Positions 11,266 to 23,100 of a DNA stretch of 64,000 bases are shown one piece after another. Source of the stretch: Campylorhamphus procurvoides (lineage: Eukaryota > Chordata > Aves > Passeriformes > Dendrocolaptidae); contig WBMV01001908.1 in assembly GCA_013396655.1 (NCBI GenBank), forward strand, positions 325 to 64,324, given 5' to 3'. The translations under genes and the position numbers were made by a program. A model generated the notes under the pieces. That model did not search any database. It was not told where the DNA came from and saw nothing but the letters and a program-made list of their open reading frames with translations. Positions within the stretch are counted from its first letter, which is position 1, and each line of letters begins with the position of its first letter.

Positions 11266-12488
11266 ACTAGAATTTGCTGTGTAATGGCAGGGAAAAAAAG
11301 GTTGCAATAACCACTTAAAATGACTTGCTGGAGAAGGGAGTCAGTGCTGGAGTATACAGGAATATTCTGTGGGTTAATTTGTGTTTACCAAATGGAGATT
11401 GCCTTTCCCAACTCTGCCCTGGCAGAACTAACTGTGCTCACTGCTGGCATCCAAAATTCCCAGTCTAGATGAAAGATAGAGGTGGAAAAAGGAGGTCAGG
11501 AGTCCAATGCACTATAAATCCTCATGGAGGTCAGGCACTGCAGCTGTCCATGGGGCTGGCAGTGCTACTACCTTTGGAGGGTCCTATAGACAGACATGGC
11601 TGTGCTGGGCAAAACCCACACATGGGAACCCCAGACACCAATGTGGTGGGAGATGAAGGTGCAGGCAGATTTTTCAGGATAAATGAGCCAGCATGACAAA
11701 AATAGGAAATGCAGATTACAATACCTATTTTTATAGATGTATGGCACTTGGGTTTCTCCAGAACATGGCTATGAACAAGGAGAGAGCTCTGGGCTGTTAG
11801 GAAACAGAGTGTGGAGGAGGAGGGAGAACATAGCAAGCCCCCTGCAAGGCATTTGCCTGACCAGAGTCAGGCAGTGACCTCAAGCATGCAGCAGGTCTCC
11901 AGGTTATGGGTACACTGGGCTGAAATTTTGGGAGAGGATACACAGAGCCCACCACCTGCTTCATCAACCCTATGTTCTACTGGGTGTGTAGTTTGGGAGC
12001 CAAAGGGAAGTGTGACAGTGAGCAGGGCAGAGTTACCAAATAAAAATCTTATTTGTGCAAGTGTTGCAGTCAGTGCTGTCTCCTTTGTTTCAGTGCTACA
12101 ACTGTGTAAAACAAAGTGCACCCTGACTATGAGAACAAACTGTGAAACTTCAGATTTGAAAAATCACACGTATGCAACAAAGAGGACCTTGTACCGCACT
12201 GCTCACACCCCTTTCTCAGGAGAGGGAGGAACTGGACCTGGGAGCCAAGTTTTGCACTGAAAGTGAGATCCAAACACTCCCATCTCAAGGTTTCCAAACC
12301 ACCCTGTGTGGTTCCCTACCCCTGAGTAGGGGAGACATGTTGGGTCATGGGAAGCTGAGGCTGTTTCTGGAGATTTCTCCAGTCATCCCGAGAAGCAGGA
12401 ACAGAGCCAAGAGCAGCAGCTGCAATCTCAGGGCGGCACACAGGAACCGCCTGTAATAATAAACAGCATCATGTGAACCCTGTTCCAC

Positions 12489-12576
12489 CGTGACTCAGCA
12501 AAAGAGCCCCTCGGCCGCAGCCCAAAGCCTTTACTCAGCAATACATGGTGTCCCGGCCTGACCCTGACTCAGCAGG
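12489..12576 (+). promoter_or_regulatory. HMOX1 distal-enhancer-like cluster of three stress-response elements
   Basis: TGACTCAGCA occurs at 12491-12500 and again at 12565-12574, with TTACTCAGCA at 12531-12540 between them, all in one orientation within 84 bases. The minus-strand core TGCTGAGTCA is the StRE/MARE half-palindrome bound by NRF2 or BACH1 with small MAF. Mammalian HMOX1 has the same kind of multi-element enhancer about 4 kb upstream. Here the cluster is 4.8 kb upstream of the inferred start. Its function is inferred from the motif and its position. Confidence 0.72.
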
Positions 12577-12956
12577 ATGCCCATTCTGGGGAAAGGGTGA
12601 GCCAGCACTAGCAAGAAGAACGCTGTGGGTTTTGGGGCTCATGCAAGAGTGAGGAGTCCTGATGGAACATGTGGCATTGCTGGCAGACACAAAATACTCT
12701 CCTTCCAGCTGTGCATCCCAGAGCTGCACTGCGTGGCCTCGGAAAGGTTGGCAAAGCAGGTGTCCCAGGCTGGGAAAGCCGCACACCTTTCTGATATGGG
12801 GGCATGGAAGATGCTGTGGCCATCTGCTCTGGGACCGGGACAGTCCTTGCTCCATAAGGGGGGAATCAAGGCATGGGAACACTGTTCTCTGTGGTGCCGG
12901 ATGGGCACCCATTTCACCTGTGCTGGTGGAAAACAGCAAACTCAAGAACAATGTGT

Positions 12957-13028
12957 GGGAATGACTTTGTGTTAGAGGCTGGCTTGCAGGATGGGAATGA
13001 GTTTGTTTTAGAGGCTGGCATGCCGCAT
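12957..13028. repeat. 36-bp tandem duplication
   Basis: Two adjacent 36-base units (12957-12992 and 12993-13028) both run GGGAATGA..TTTGT..TAGAGGCTGGC and differ at a handful of bases. The divergence suggests an old local duplication. It lies about 400 bases beyond the HMOX1 enhancer-like cluster. Confidence 0.85.
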
Positions 13029-16000
13029 GTGCCAAATTTAAGTCACTTACTCAAGGCCACATAGGGTGTCTGGCATAGCCTGTGTCCCCTCCTTTCCCCT
13101 GCCTTTTCCTTCACTCATTACCAAAGATCTCTCCAGGGCAGGCAGGCATGACTGTATTTACCCCACTGACATTCTGTCTGCTATGACAGAGTGAAAGCTA
13201 CATGCTGACAAGAAGAAATAAGCCAGGGAAAGGTTAAGGCAGATATTTCTTCAAAATCCTTGGCTTAGTGGCAGAGTGGGCTCACTATTGGAGAGCACTG
13301 AGTGCCATAGAGCAGATTGCAGCTGCTACTGAAAAGAGCAAGAACATCCCCCTTCTTGGGGAGGCCTTCCCTAGCATCCCAGGCACAAAGGAATCAGGGC
13401 TATTGGATCTGTTTGGCAGAGATCCCTTTCTCCTGAGCAGTGCTTGGCACAGCAGGACATCAGGGCCTTGGATGCAGCTCTTTAGCTAAAAAATCATTAA
13501 GAAGAGCACCGAGGGAGCACCGAGGAAGCACCATGGGATTTGAATTTAAGTGTTCAGCTGCTGGGTGTGGTCTGGCGGAGGCTGGGAGGGACCAAAGGTT
13601 CTTGGCACACAGTGAGGCCAAAGGTGCTTGGCAAGCGGCAAGACTGAAGGTGCCTTTGATGGGGTGAGCCACCCCCTTATTGCTGTGTTGGAGCTGGTGA
13701 TTGATGGTGTGCTTTGCTGCACAAAACACGTCCCTGCCCAGAGGCAGCAGAGATAGGCAGAGGGGCACTGCTGGCAGATCACCCACACCCTGGCTATTTT
13801 TATTTTTTTTCTTCCCTATTTGGACTAAAGCTCTACAAAAGACTTCAGAGAAATTGGCACCTATCGCCCACTGAGACTGATCTGGTATTTAAGCCCTTTT
13901 TTTTTTTGGTCAAGGAGCTAAAAATACCACTAAGTACCTCTCAGCAATTTTTTAAATGCAGATTTTCCTACCGCTCTGTGCTGTTGAAGGAGACTCCCCT
14001 AAAGCCGCAGAAAAGCTGTGGCCTTGGCTCACCCCACGGTCAAATTTGCTTTGTGCCTGATCCATGATTTTCTGCCGAGACTGGCCAGGAAAACACAGTG
14101 GCTAGATAGTGGCACATGGAGCTTTTCTGTGCCAGGAGGGAATCACTGATCCCTCTGAGAAAATCCCTGTTCTCTGGGGGTCTCCTTCCCAGGGCTGAGC
14201 CCCCAGGCTCACTGTTGCAGAGTGAAACACCCTTGCACACCCTGGCCAGGGGCTGCTGGCAAGGACCAAGGTCCAGCCCCGCAGGAAGGCTGCTGGAGAC
14301 AGCACTGCAGCAAAACTGTCCTCACGGTGAGTGATCCTGTCCACCTTCACCTGCCTCTATCCCTCTGATTGCTGGCAACCCTGCTGGTAGGAGTAAGAAA
14401 ATCTGCCCTCTCATGCAGCCCAAATGTGCACCATCACACAAAATTTTGCAATGATGACAGTGGATAAAAAAGAGGAATCTATTGTCTGTGAGCCTGTGCT
14501 GCAGAGTCCCTATTCCCTTGCTCAGGTTTCACTGGTCACTGACACAAAACAACAAGGACACTTGTACACCCAACATGTGTCAGGGCTCCAGGCACCAGGC
14601 AGGATCCCCTAAAAGCCAGGGGAGAGCAGGTGAGTCAATGAAAGAAGCTCCTCAGGGCTACCAAACATCCTGGCAACACCTTGGTGCAAGCAGTCACCTC
14701 TGTCTTCATGGTTTGTGAAGTATCTTCAGGAGAAACAGGAAAAAACCAGACTGGCTGCTAGTACAACTCCTTGTGTTGCACTGGTGACCACTGGTCAATG
14801 ACCACCTCCATTCCCTTGCTCCCGAGCACTGGGGCATCTCTTTTTCCCCTCATGTATTCCCAGATTTTCCTATCCTCCCCTTCCCCCTCTTTTTCTCTTT
14901 GTCTCTTTTGTCTCTTCTTGTGCTTCCATTTGCTTATGCCCCTTACACAGATAAAAATGAATTACCTACAAAAATGTTTTCCTTCCTCACAACCCACCTC
15001 TCTGCTGCCCACTGAGTTGCTATCACACCTTCCTTATCAGCGTCTTCATCTGCCCTAAGGAGATGAACAGTACACTAACAGTAATCTGAAGTGAAGAGGA
15101 AGTGGCTTTATTCTCATTTTGTGAAGGAAGGGGGAATTTTGTTATCCAAAATAAGCTTTGAGGAAGTTTTTACATGGGAAAGCAACATGAAAGTCCTGTG
15201 GAATGGAGAACAGCTTTCCCAGTGTGCTAGTTTGGGACACTTCTGTGCTGACTTGTGAGACAGTGCTGCGGGAAATCATATACTGTTTGGAGGTTAATGG
15301 TTGGTAAAAGAGAAGCATGCAAGTTTTTGCCTCTACCAATGCAATGCTGGTATGCCAGGTGTCACACTACCCAAATGTCATGGAAATTCTCATTAGCATT
15401 TAGATATATTTCATTTTCAGAGACGTGGAGCAATTCTGACCCTGCTTAGCAACAACTCTTCTGAGTCATGCAAAATATCTGTTCAGGTCAAGATCCTGTT
15501 CCCACTGTGGTTATTAATGGATGCTTAGACAGAGCACAAGCACTCCTTCCTGTCCCCCGTGCAGCTGCAGCACATGAATGCATGTTCTGGAGCGGCCACT
15601 TCGGGAGTCCTCTCTGTTGCAGCATAATACTTACAGTAAGGAAGGACTTTGTTTTGTTTTTGTTCCCAGGGGAGGCAGAGCCTGCTAAGCAGGTCACTGT
15701 GAAGGGAGAGGTTGTCCTCTGCAGCTGGGGAGCCCGGGCCGGGTGTGCGAGGGACCACAGCCATCTGGTGGTCAGAGCGAGCAGGCAGCCCCGTGCTTTT
15801 TAAAATAGCAACATCAGAAGACACTTTTTAAAATGGGAAAGGCATTTAAAGGAATTCTTTTTATTTTTTGCAATCATAAAGCAGTTTTTGCCAAAGCAAA
15901 ATGCCCAGCCTCCACTTACAACGATCCCTTGCAGAACTAGCAGGTTCTTTTTCCCAAAGTTCCTCCTCAAAAGAAACCATACAAAGTTATTCAAGTTATT

Positions 16001-16765
16001 ACTGGTATAATCTATAAGAAATATGACAGTACTAATTTGGAATCTTTCTATGCCTCCAACCCCATTTTTCTTAGTTTCAGTTACTTCTAAAAGAGATACA
16101 TGATATTACCAGACTGGTAAATATCTGTGCTGGATGGCCCACAGTGAAAAGCACCATGACCGTGGCTGGCTGCGTGGTGGGGAGGGGACAGGCTCGCCCA
16201 GAGGGCCACCAAGCAGCACCCTAAATATTCACCTGTTGGTCATCGATTCAAACTGAACTCACTTGACAGCCACCAAAAACCCTTCACACCTGTTTGTCCC
16301 ACGACAAAAATAGCAGCAAGGAAATTTCCCAAGTCTTCTTCAGGGATGGTTCCCTTTTGAATTTGCCAGGCCCTGTGCCCACTGTCTGGGGAGTTAAAAA
16401 CAAAGTGAGAGTGGAAGGAAGAGTGAGGCAGGCTCAAGATATCCCAGAGGCAGTTTGGAGGAGGTTGAACTCCCCATTTTTGGGGTGTATATTCAGGGAT
16501 GTCTTCATTTCTTTTTTGGGAGAAGCTGCAGGCAATGCCCCAAGGGAGCTGGAGGCATGGAGAAGAGCTTTAAGCACTAGTTGAGGCATGAACCAGTGTT
16601 CAAAACATCACCACTGTGAACAGCTGGTATCCTGCACAAATACTGACTGGGCCAGAAGTCCTTCCTTCCCAGAAGATCCAGGTAGCCTAAGTCCAGGCAC
16701 TGGCAAGAGGGTTGGGACATCAGGCCCCTTGCTTGCTATGGAGGTTTTTCTGCCCCACAAGTTAC

Positions 16766-16880
16766 AAAACCCATCAGCCTGGGCTCCATCATGCCCCTGC
16801 TCTTGGTTCTTCTCCTGCAGGTACTCCAGCAGCAGGAGCTCAGCATTAAGCTCTTTTGCCTTTCTCTCTAGTTTGTTTTT
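16766..16880 (-). other. Possible orphan coiled-coil exon
   Basis: On the minus strand a long pyrimidine tract ending CTCAACAG precedes an open segment that begins KNKLERKAKELNAELLLLEY and continues LQEKNQEQGH, with heptad-like leucine spacing and high charge typical of a coiled coil. A weak donor (TTTT|GTAACT) would end it at 16766. I do not recognise the protein and see no partner exons, and HMOX1-TOM1 spacers in other species carry no known gene here. It could be a lost-gene relic, a lncRNA exon or chance. Confidence 0.25.
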
Positions 16881-17011
16881 CTGTTGAGACAGGAGGGAAG
16901 TTGAAGGGGCTCTCAGACCCTCAGCTAAGCCCTGTCTTGCAAGAGGGACCTGCCTGTGCAAGTCTCTGGCACTGGGGGAATGCTGCACTGGCCTGTAGCT
17001 CATGGGCTCTC

Positions 17012-17300
17012 ACAGAGTCATGGAATGGTTTGTGTTAGAAGGGACCTTAAAGATCATGTCATGCCATACCACGGACAGGGACATCTTCCATAAAACAAGT
17101 TTGCTCAAAGCTCCATCCAACCTGGCCTTGAACACTTCCAGGGATGGGGCATCCACAACTGTTCTGTGAAAACTCTTCCAGTGCCTCACCACCCTCACAG
17201 TAAAGAAATTCTTCCTAATACCCAGTTGAAACCTACTCTCTTTCAGTTTAAAACCTGTTCCTCTTTGTTCTATCACTCAAGGTCCCTTGTCTTCAAGTAT
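17012..17300 (-). mobile_element. CR1 LINE 3' end
   Basis: The plus strand carries the reverse complement of the classic avian CR1 3' region: a start resembling CACAGAATCATGGAATGG, then GGGACCTTAAAGATCAT, the CATCCAACCTGGCCTTGAAC block and CCTCACCACCCTCACAGTAA. It is a typical 5'-truncated copy, about 290 bases long, with moderate divergence. Confidence 0.92.
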
Positions 17301-18757
17301 CCTGAGAAGGCCACAGTCCCAGCACAAAGCAGTCAGTACAAGCTCTGTATATGCTGACTGGGGTGGGGAGGGAGGTGCTTTCCAAGGAACTGAATTTGGC
17401 AGGGGTGACAGCGGAGGCCAGTGCTGCATGGGTAGATCCAGCCTCTCCACCCATGTTTCACTTCTAGCATCTGCTGTGACAAAGATGATTTGGCTTCAGG
17501 AAGCCATGAGTGTGGTAAAAATGGACTAAAAATGGTACAAGACTGCAGCTGTGCTAATCCCCATTGTTTACCCTTGTCTGCCACATGAAACCCCCATCTA
17601 GCTAATAAGGCAGAAGCCCAGGGCTCTTAGGCTGTGCTCTGCAAGCCCTTCTTAGGTGAGGAGCGCGGTGTCCTGGGCACAGTGAGGTCCTGCTATAGAA
17701 CTGGCCATGGGAGAGGGAGTAGCTCAGACATGAAGCCACAACCGTTTAGCTTCAGGTAGCCCCCAGCAGAGCCACTTGTGGACTCAGCAGTGAAATGGGG
17801 CAGGACAAGCAGCTTTTGGGCTCATTAGGTTGGGCTTTCCACTCCCCACCATCCCAGAGGACAGCATGCACACCCTGGTTTGAGGACTGCTGCTCAAAGA
17901 GAGTTATATTAAATACATAATTTTACCTGGTTCAAAAAGGAGGGAGGGCTCTCCTGGTTCCTGCCAGAGGCATTAGGAATGCAATGGAATTAAAAATAGT
18001 GATTCATTTTTCCAAGGGACAAACTATCCAAGGATAGTATGTGCTGTCTGTCTTGGAAAGCTGAAGAAGACACAAAGCCTCTTCCCATCCCACAACTACA
18101 GAGGCAGGCAGAAACCCAGCACCCTGATTATTCCAGCTCCACTGCCACCTGCTGCAGCACAACTTTGCTTGCAGCATTTATCCTCGAGCCTCTGCCTGAG
18201 CTTGGTACAGCTGAGAGTGCAGAGCAGGCATGGGGAGAGGGAGGTGCTGAGGTTTGGACAACAACTAATTTAACTCCTTCCTACAAGTCTAGGGCTCAGA
18301 TGACACTTTCAACACATTCCATCTCCTTTTAAGAATCCTTCCCTCAGCTCCCACTGAGCTGCACGCTGCGGGATGGTATGGGGACAACTGAGGATGCCCT
18401 GTGGGTACCAGAGGGTGTTTTGTAGCAACTGTATTTCTTGCATGTAAGTGACATAGGGGCTGCAAGGTGGGTGTTAAGATCTGGTCACAAGGCAGAGAGG
18501 GAAAGGAGAGTAGGTAGCTCGCCCTCTTGCTATTTTGAGATGGGCTGCAGTCACCGACCCAGGAGACTTGTGGTAAAAAGCAGCGAGTACCTGCCTTGGC
18601 TCCCAGCACCCTTGGCCACCATGCGGTGCCTCCTCTGAGCATGGCAGTGTCCTTGCCTTTTCATGGAGAGCAAATACATGGTTTCATCCCCTCTTCTCCC
18701 CATGCCAGCACTGACAGCACACACCGTATTTTCAAGGGAGGCTCAAGTCTTTGCTCC

Positions 18758-18763
18758 TTTAAT
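18758..18763 (-). terminator. TOM1: Candidate TOM1 polyadenylation signal (ATTAAA)
   Basis: The minus strand reads ATTAAA about 1.2 kb after the TOM1 stop codon and is followed within 60 bases by a GT-rich stretch (GGTGTGTGCTG), the usual downstream element. Other AATAAA matches exist further downstream (near 15.86 and 15.1 kb), so the true end is uncertain. Confidence 0.35.
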
Positions 18764-19991
18764 GTGCAGTAAAAAAAGGCAACTCTCCCACGCTCAACAA
18801 GAGATCCCACGAACAGGAGCTCTGGGCTTGGCACCCTCCTCCCTGGCTTTCATTTACAATTGGGTATCGTGCGGTTTGCTCCGAAGGGTTTTCCTCCCCA
18901 GGCATAAAGGAGCTCCTGGCTGCTGCAGGGCTGCTTGGCTGGCATGAGATGACTGATGTCTCACTTCACCCCTGTGCTCACCAGCTGAACAGGTGTTCCC
19001 GCTAGTGTAACAGTGCCGATGTAAGGGCCTCCTGCTTTAGGGAACACAGCTCTGCGGGCCCAGCACACACAGATGCCCTGAGTGAGTCTGTGGCACTGGC
19101 CTGGCTCGGAGAGACTTCCTACACCACAGCACGATGTGGTGGAAGGCAACAGTGGAAGTGAGAGAGGGCGGCAGGATCACATCAGGAGAAAAGTGTAATA
19201 ATGGGAGAATTAAATTAACTGCAAACAGTTCATTGAAGGCACATCCTACCCCACTGGAGACAGCCCCTTCAGCCTGGGGTACCGCTCACAGCTCAAGCCC
19301 TGTGTGCTGCCAAGGGCTTGGGTAATTGGCTGTCATGTAATGGGAACATCTGGGCTGTGGGTAGGATTCTGAATAAACTGATGGGGAAGGGGAGGAAAGA
19401 AAGAGGAAGAAAAGGGGTTGTGAGTGGGAAGGCTTTGCATACCACAAGCACTTGTGCAAGAGAGATTAGAACAACAGGGTCCCTCTACCATTAGTTTTGC
19501 TCCTTGGCCACCAGTAATGCTCCACACCCATGTGCTTTCCAGTCTAATACTGGCAGGCAGAGGGCTGGAGATCCTTTCTAGGGAAGGGGTGAGTGAAGAG
19601 GCAGGCAGGAATGATTTCAGCAGCAGACTGCAGCCTCTCCTGTTTCTTGGGCAAGATCTCTAACTACCTCACCAAAGAGTAGGATGGGGAGCTTCTTCCA
19701 GAGCTTCTTCTGCTTTGCCCACACTGTACCAAAAAGAGAAAAGCCCACCGAACTCCCACATTCTCTAGCAGCTTTGCAGCTCCCCTTCACAAGTCTATTG
19801 TGTGATATCCCTAAACACAACAAAGATTATCTGAAATCTGAAAGCAGCTTAAAAATAAAAACAACTCAAAGGTAAAAGAGGAAGAGAATGGAGGAAGGGG
19901 ACAGAGTCCTTCCTCTGCTGGCCTCTGGTCAGAGGCAAGCACAAAACAGCACACACAGCCTCTTGCTCCACAGCACACCGGTCCATAGCAT

Positions 19992-20140
19992 TCACAAAGC
20001 AAACATAGCATCATCTTCCTTTGCTTGCTTCCGATGATGGCTGGCAGTTGGAGGGGAGACAGGTGTCCCTGCTGAAGAGCTGGACAAAGTGGGTAGGCGG
20101 TCTGCAACTTTCGCTCGCTCTTCCAGAAATTTGTCAAACT
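19992..20140 (-). CDS. TOM1: TOM1 exon 15, C-terminus
   Basis: It encodes [20 protein letters not shown] through [10 protein letters not shown] and a TGA stop. The acidic stretch and terminal MFAL are conserved with human DDDMLFAL. Acceptor GTGCTAG|AGT. Confidence 0.95.
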
Positions 20141-23100
20141 CTAGCACAAGAGAAGAGCAGAGCATTAGCAAAGAGTTTGTGGAAAAGCCAATGTGCTGCC
20201 AGGAACAGCTAGAGGAAAGGGATGGCTGGCACATCTTACCTTCACTGGTAACACCTTTTGCATCTTCTGACTCTCCCTAGAGAAGAAAGAGAAGGGCATG
20301 TTTAGAAGGAAGGTAGAAAAAGGCATCTCACAGATGTGATTCTTTGCACAGAGCGTGACAGGATAGTGCTCCCCCTGCTTCTGCAGTACAGACATATTAT
20401 AGTGGCCCTGATCCTCAGTTCATTAGCTGTGCCTCCCAGAAGGCTAATTATACTGTTGTGGTATCCAAAACCTGTGTCCCTGGCTTTTCCTTCCCTCCTC
20501 CCTCTGAGCAGCCTGTGCCACACATTTAGCAATTGTTGTCCACCGCCTCAAATCCAGCCCTGCAGACAACTCCAGCAGGACTGCTGGCTCCAGGAAAGCA
20601 GCTCCTCACTTACCACATCAGTGGAGAGCCACTTTTCTATGTCTTCCATGAAATTGGCTTGAGGAACTGGCATCTAGGACAGAAGGAAAAAGGGTGATTA
20701 GGGAAGAAAAGAGAGGATGTTCCAGGAAATCCACTATGCCAAAAGAAGGCCCATTCCAGAAGCTAACTCTCTTGCTCAACTGTTCAGTCAGCTCAGGCCC
20801 CTCCAAATCCAGCCAGTGCCACTGCAAAGCTCTCCCAGCTACCAATGTCACAGCTCACCTGCTTCCTCTGCCCCATCCATGCCCAGACATGCATAGTTTC
20901 CAGGATATATGCCATTAAAAGCATCTGTGGTTTGGCAGTTGGCTTTGGGGTATTAGGACTGGACCAGACTTTCCATTTTGGTGAGGACTCACCGAATGAA
21001 AGTTGGTTGCTTGTGTTATGCAACCAGAGGACAAGAGACATGCATTTCTCCACACCTCTTCCCTTTTATGAACCAGTGACAGTCTGATATCTAAGTCTGC
21101 AATGCTGAAGATATCAGATGTGCCTTGTCTGGCACCACAATAAGGGGGAAAGACACGTGCCAAGAACTGATTCCCAGGTAAGATTCATGGAGCACAGCAG
21201 GATCTGACACCACAACAAACTACTGAAACAGACCCATCAAAGAGAAAGTCATCTACAATTAAAGTAAATTTTACTTTCACTAGGGATGAGGTTGGCTCAA
21301 ATTAATTCATGTCCCTGGTTAATTTAAGAAGCAAAGAGAAATAGTCCTAGTGGACAGAGGTAACCTTGAAGGAAACTAAGTCTGATTCAAAACCCCAGAT
21401 CCTTTTCTCTATTCAGGAGCTCCTGAACAAAGCTGAGCAAGAAGCAACCCTTGCTAGAGGCTCCACAAGCAGAAGCATGAGAGAGTATTTGTGGTAACTT
21501 ATTTATTAGTCATCTAATATGTATAGCTCCCTTGCCCTCTGGAAAATACCAAGATCAAGAAAAAGAGCAACACCTTCTTACCAAGGATAGGCAGATTTCC
21601 CCAAGCCAGGGAGCAAGTGCAGATAGTTACCACAGCTGGCAGATAGATAAGTGAGGATGGAAGAGGAAGTGTGAGATTAGGGAAGTTTCGAAGCAAACTG
21701 GCTTTTCTTACCCAGAGATGAACTCTTTGGGGTAGAAATGCATTCAAGCCAAGTGGACAGCATGTGGGGAAACTTCCTAGAGCAGACATCAGTCTGGGCA
21801 AGAACCCATTACAGGAAGAGAAGCTAACAAGCTTCAGACCTGGGAACTGTCAAAACCTCCATGTCCCTGAGGTAATGTAATTGCAGGAATTCAAAAGATC
21901 AGATTTAATAGCCTGGAAGCTCAAACACTTTAGCTACAGGAGGAGGCCTTGAACAGTAAAAGTTGGAATGTGTTTTCCTCCCAATGAGGCAGCTCATGCT
22001 AAACAGGAGAGGCTGCAAGGGGAATGAATGACAGCAGCCCCCCTCATGATGCCACTAGTTAGTGTCTCTGCCCCAGACACCCACCCCAAAACAGGCCATC
22101 GTCTAGCTCAGTGGCATGTGATCTCTTGGTCTCAGAGCTCCTAGGATTTTTTCCTACAGGCATGTTTACTTGAGGAAGGGCTGACACTTTTGCCTGCTTC
22201 CTTCCCAATCCTGGTCTCCTCTACTGGCCCAGACCAGGGTTGCTCCATTTCAATTAGCAGTCTCTGCTGATGTCTGCTGTGCATCCTCATGTGCTGTGCC
22301 AGTGCCACTCCTACTTCAGCAGCCTCAGCCTCCTTCCTCCCTGCTGGACTTTTACGATCTCAGATCTCACCATTCCTTGCCGCATCATCCACTTAGTCAG
22401 CTGAGCTCCATCACTAGAGGCACCAGACTCCCCCTGGATGAGAGAGAGCCTGCATTGCAGAGTGTGAGGGAGAGGGGAGGCAGTGGGTTTAGGGTGGGGG
22501 AAGGAACACATTATAGTGGTGGCCTACTTCTCTGATTGCAGAGAGTGGGCAACTGGACTTGGAAACCTGCTGAAGATGAATAAAACATACATTTTTCGGG
22601 TGGAAATTCCCTGCAGTTATAGGGAGGACATCCTGCAACTGATTATGTCAATCCCAGACTTTCCACAGTTCCTGAACTCAGAGGTTTAAAGAATGAGATA
22701 TGTAGACCAGATAGGACATGCAGGTTGGTGGAGATTGGGAATTATCATTGATAATGTAAAACACTTGATTTTTTCCAAACAGACAGAACATTTATTGCAT
22801 TGGTGAGCAAGGAGGAGACTCTTATTCCTGGTAATACACTAAAAGCTCTGTGGCCACTTACTGTTCCTGTGTTCTGCTGCCGGGCGTCCAGGGCACCAGC
22901 GAGTCCTTTGGTGGCTTGGGGATCTTCGTACTTTACCCTGAAAACATGAAGTTAGATAACACACAGGCTGATGAGATGCCTGAGGGTGAAGAGCAGAAAC
23001 TCCTAAAAACATATATTCAGTTCTTCTGACTGCATTACTTTTCATCTCCTGTCATTCTGCTCTCAAGAGCTTCTATAGAGGTGAGCAAAACCCCTCTTAA

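Larger units (their letters stand above)
7741..18757. other. HMOX1-TOM1 intergenic spacer
   Basis: About 11 kb without a recognisable protein gene. It holds the stress-response element clusters listed separately, isolated TGAGTCA AP-1 cores near 14631 and 15462, a 36-bp tandem duplication, one CR1 element, and a short coiled-coil-like open segment near 16.8 kb. The open reading frames on both strands in this stretch otherwise lack splice context, coding-like codon use or recognisable similarity. Confidence 0.7.

Noticed and set aside
17010..17276. 88-codon minus-strand ORF resembling part of a protein
   Set aside because: It lies wholly within the CR1 LINE 3' end and is repeat-derived.
17770..17779. 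GGACTCAGCA near 17.77 kb as another HMOX1 stress-response element
   Set aside because: The essential T of TGACTCAGC is missing, and the site is isolated 10 kb from the promoter.
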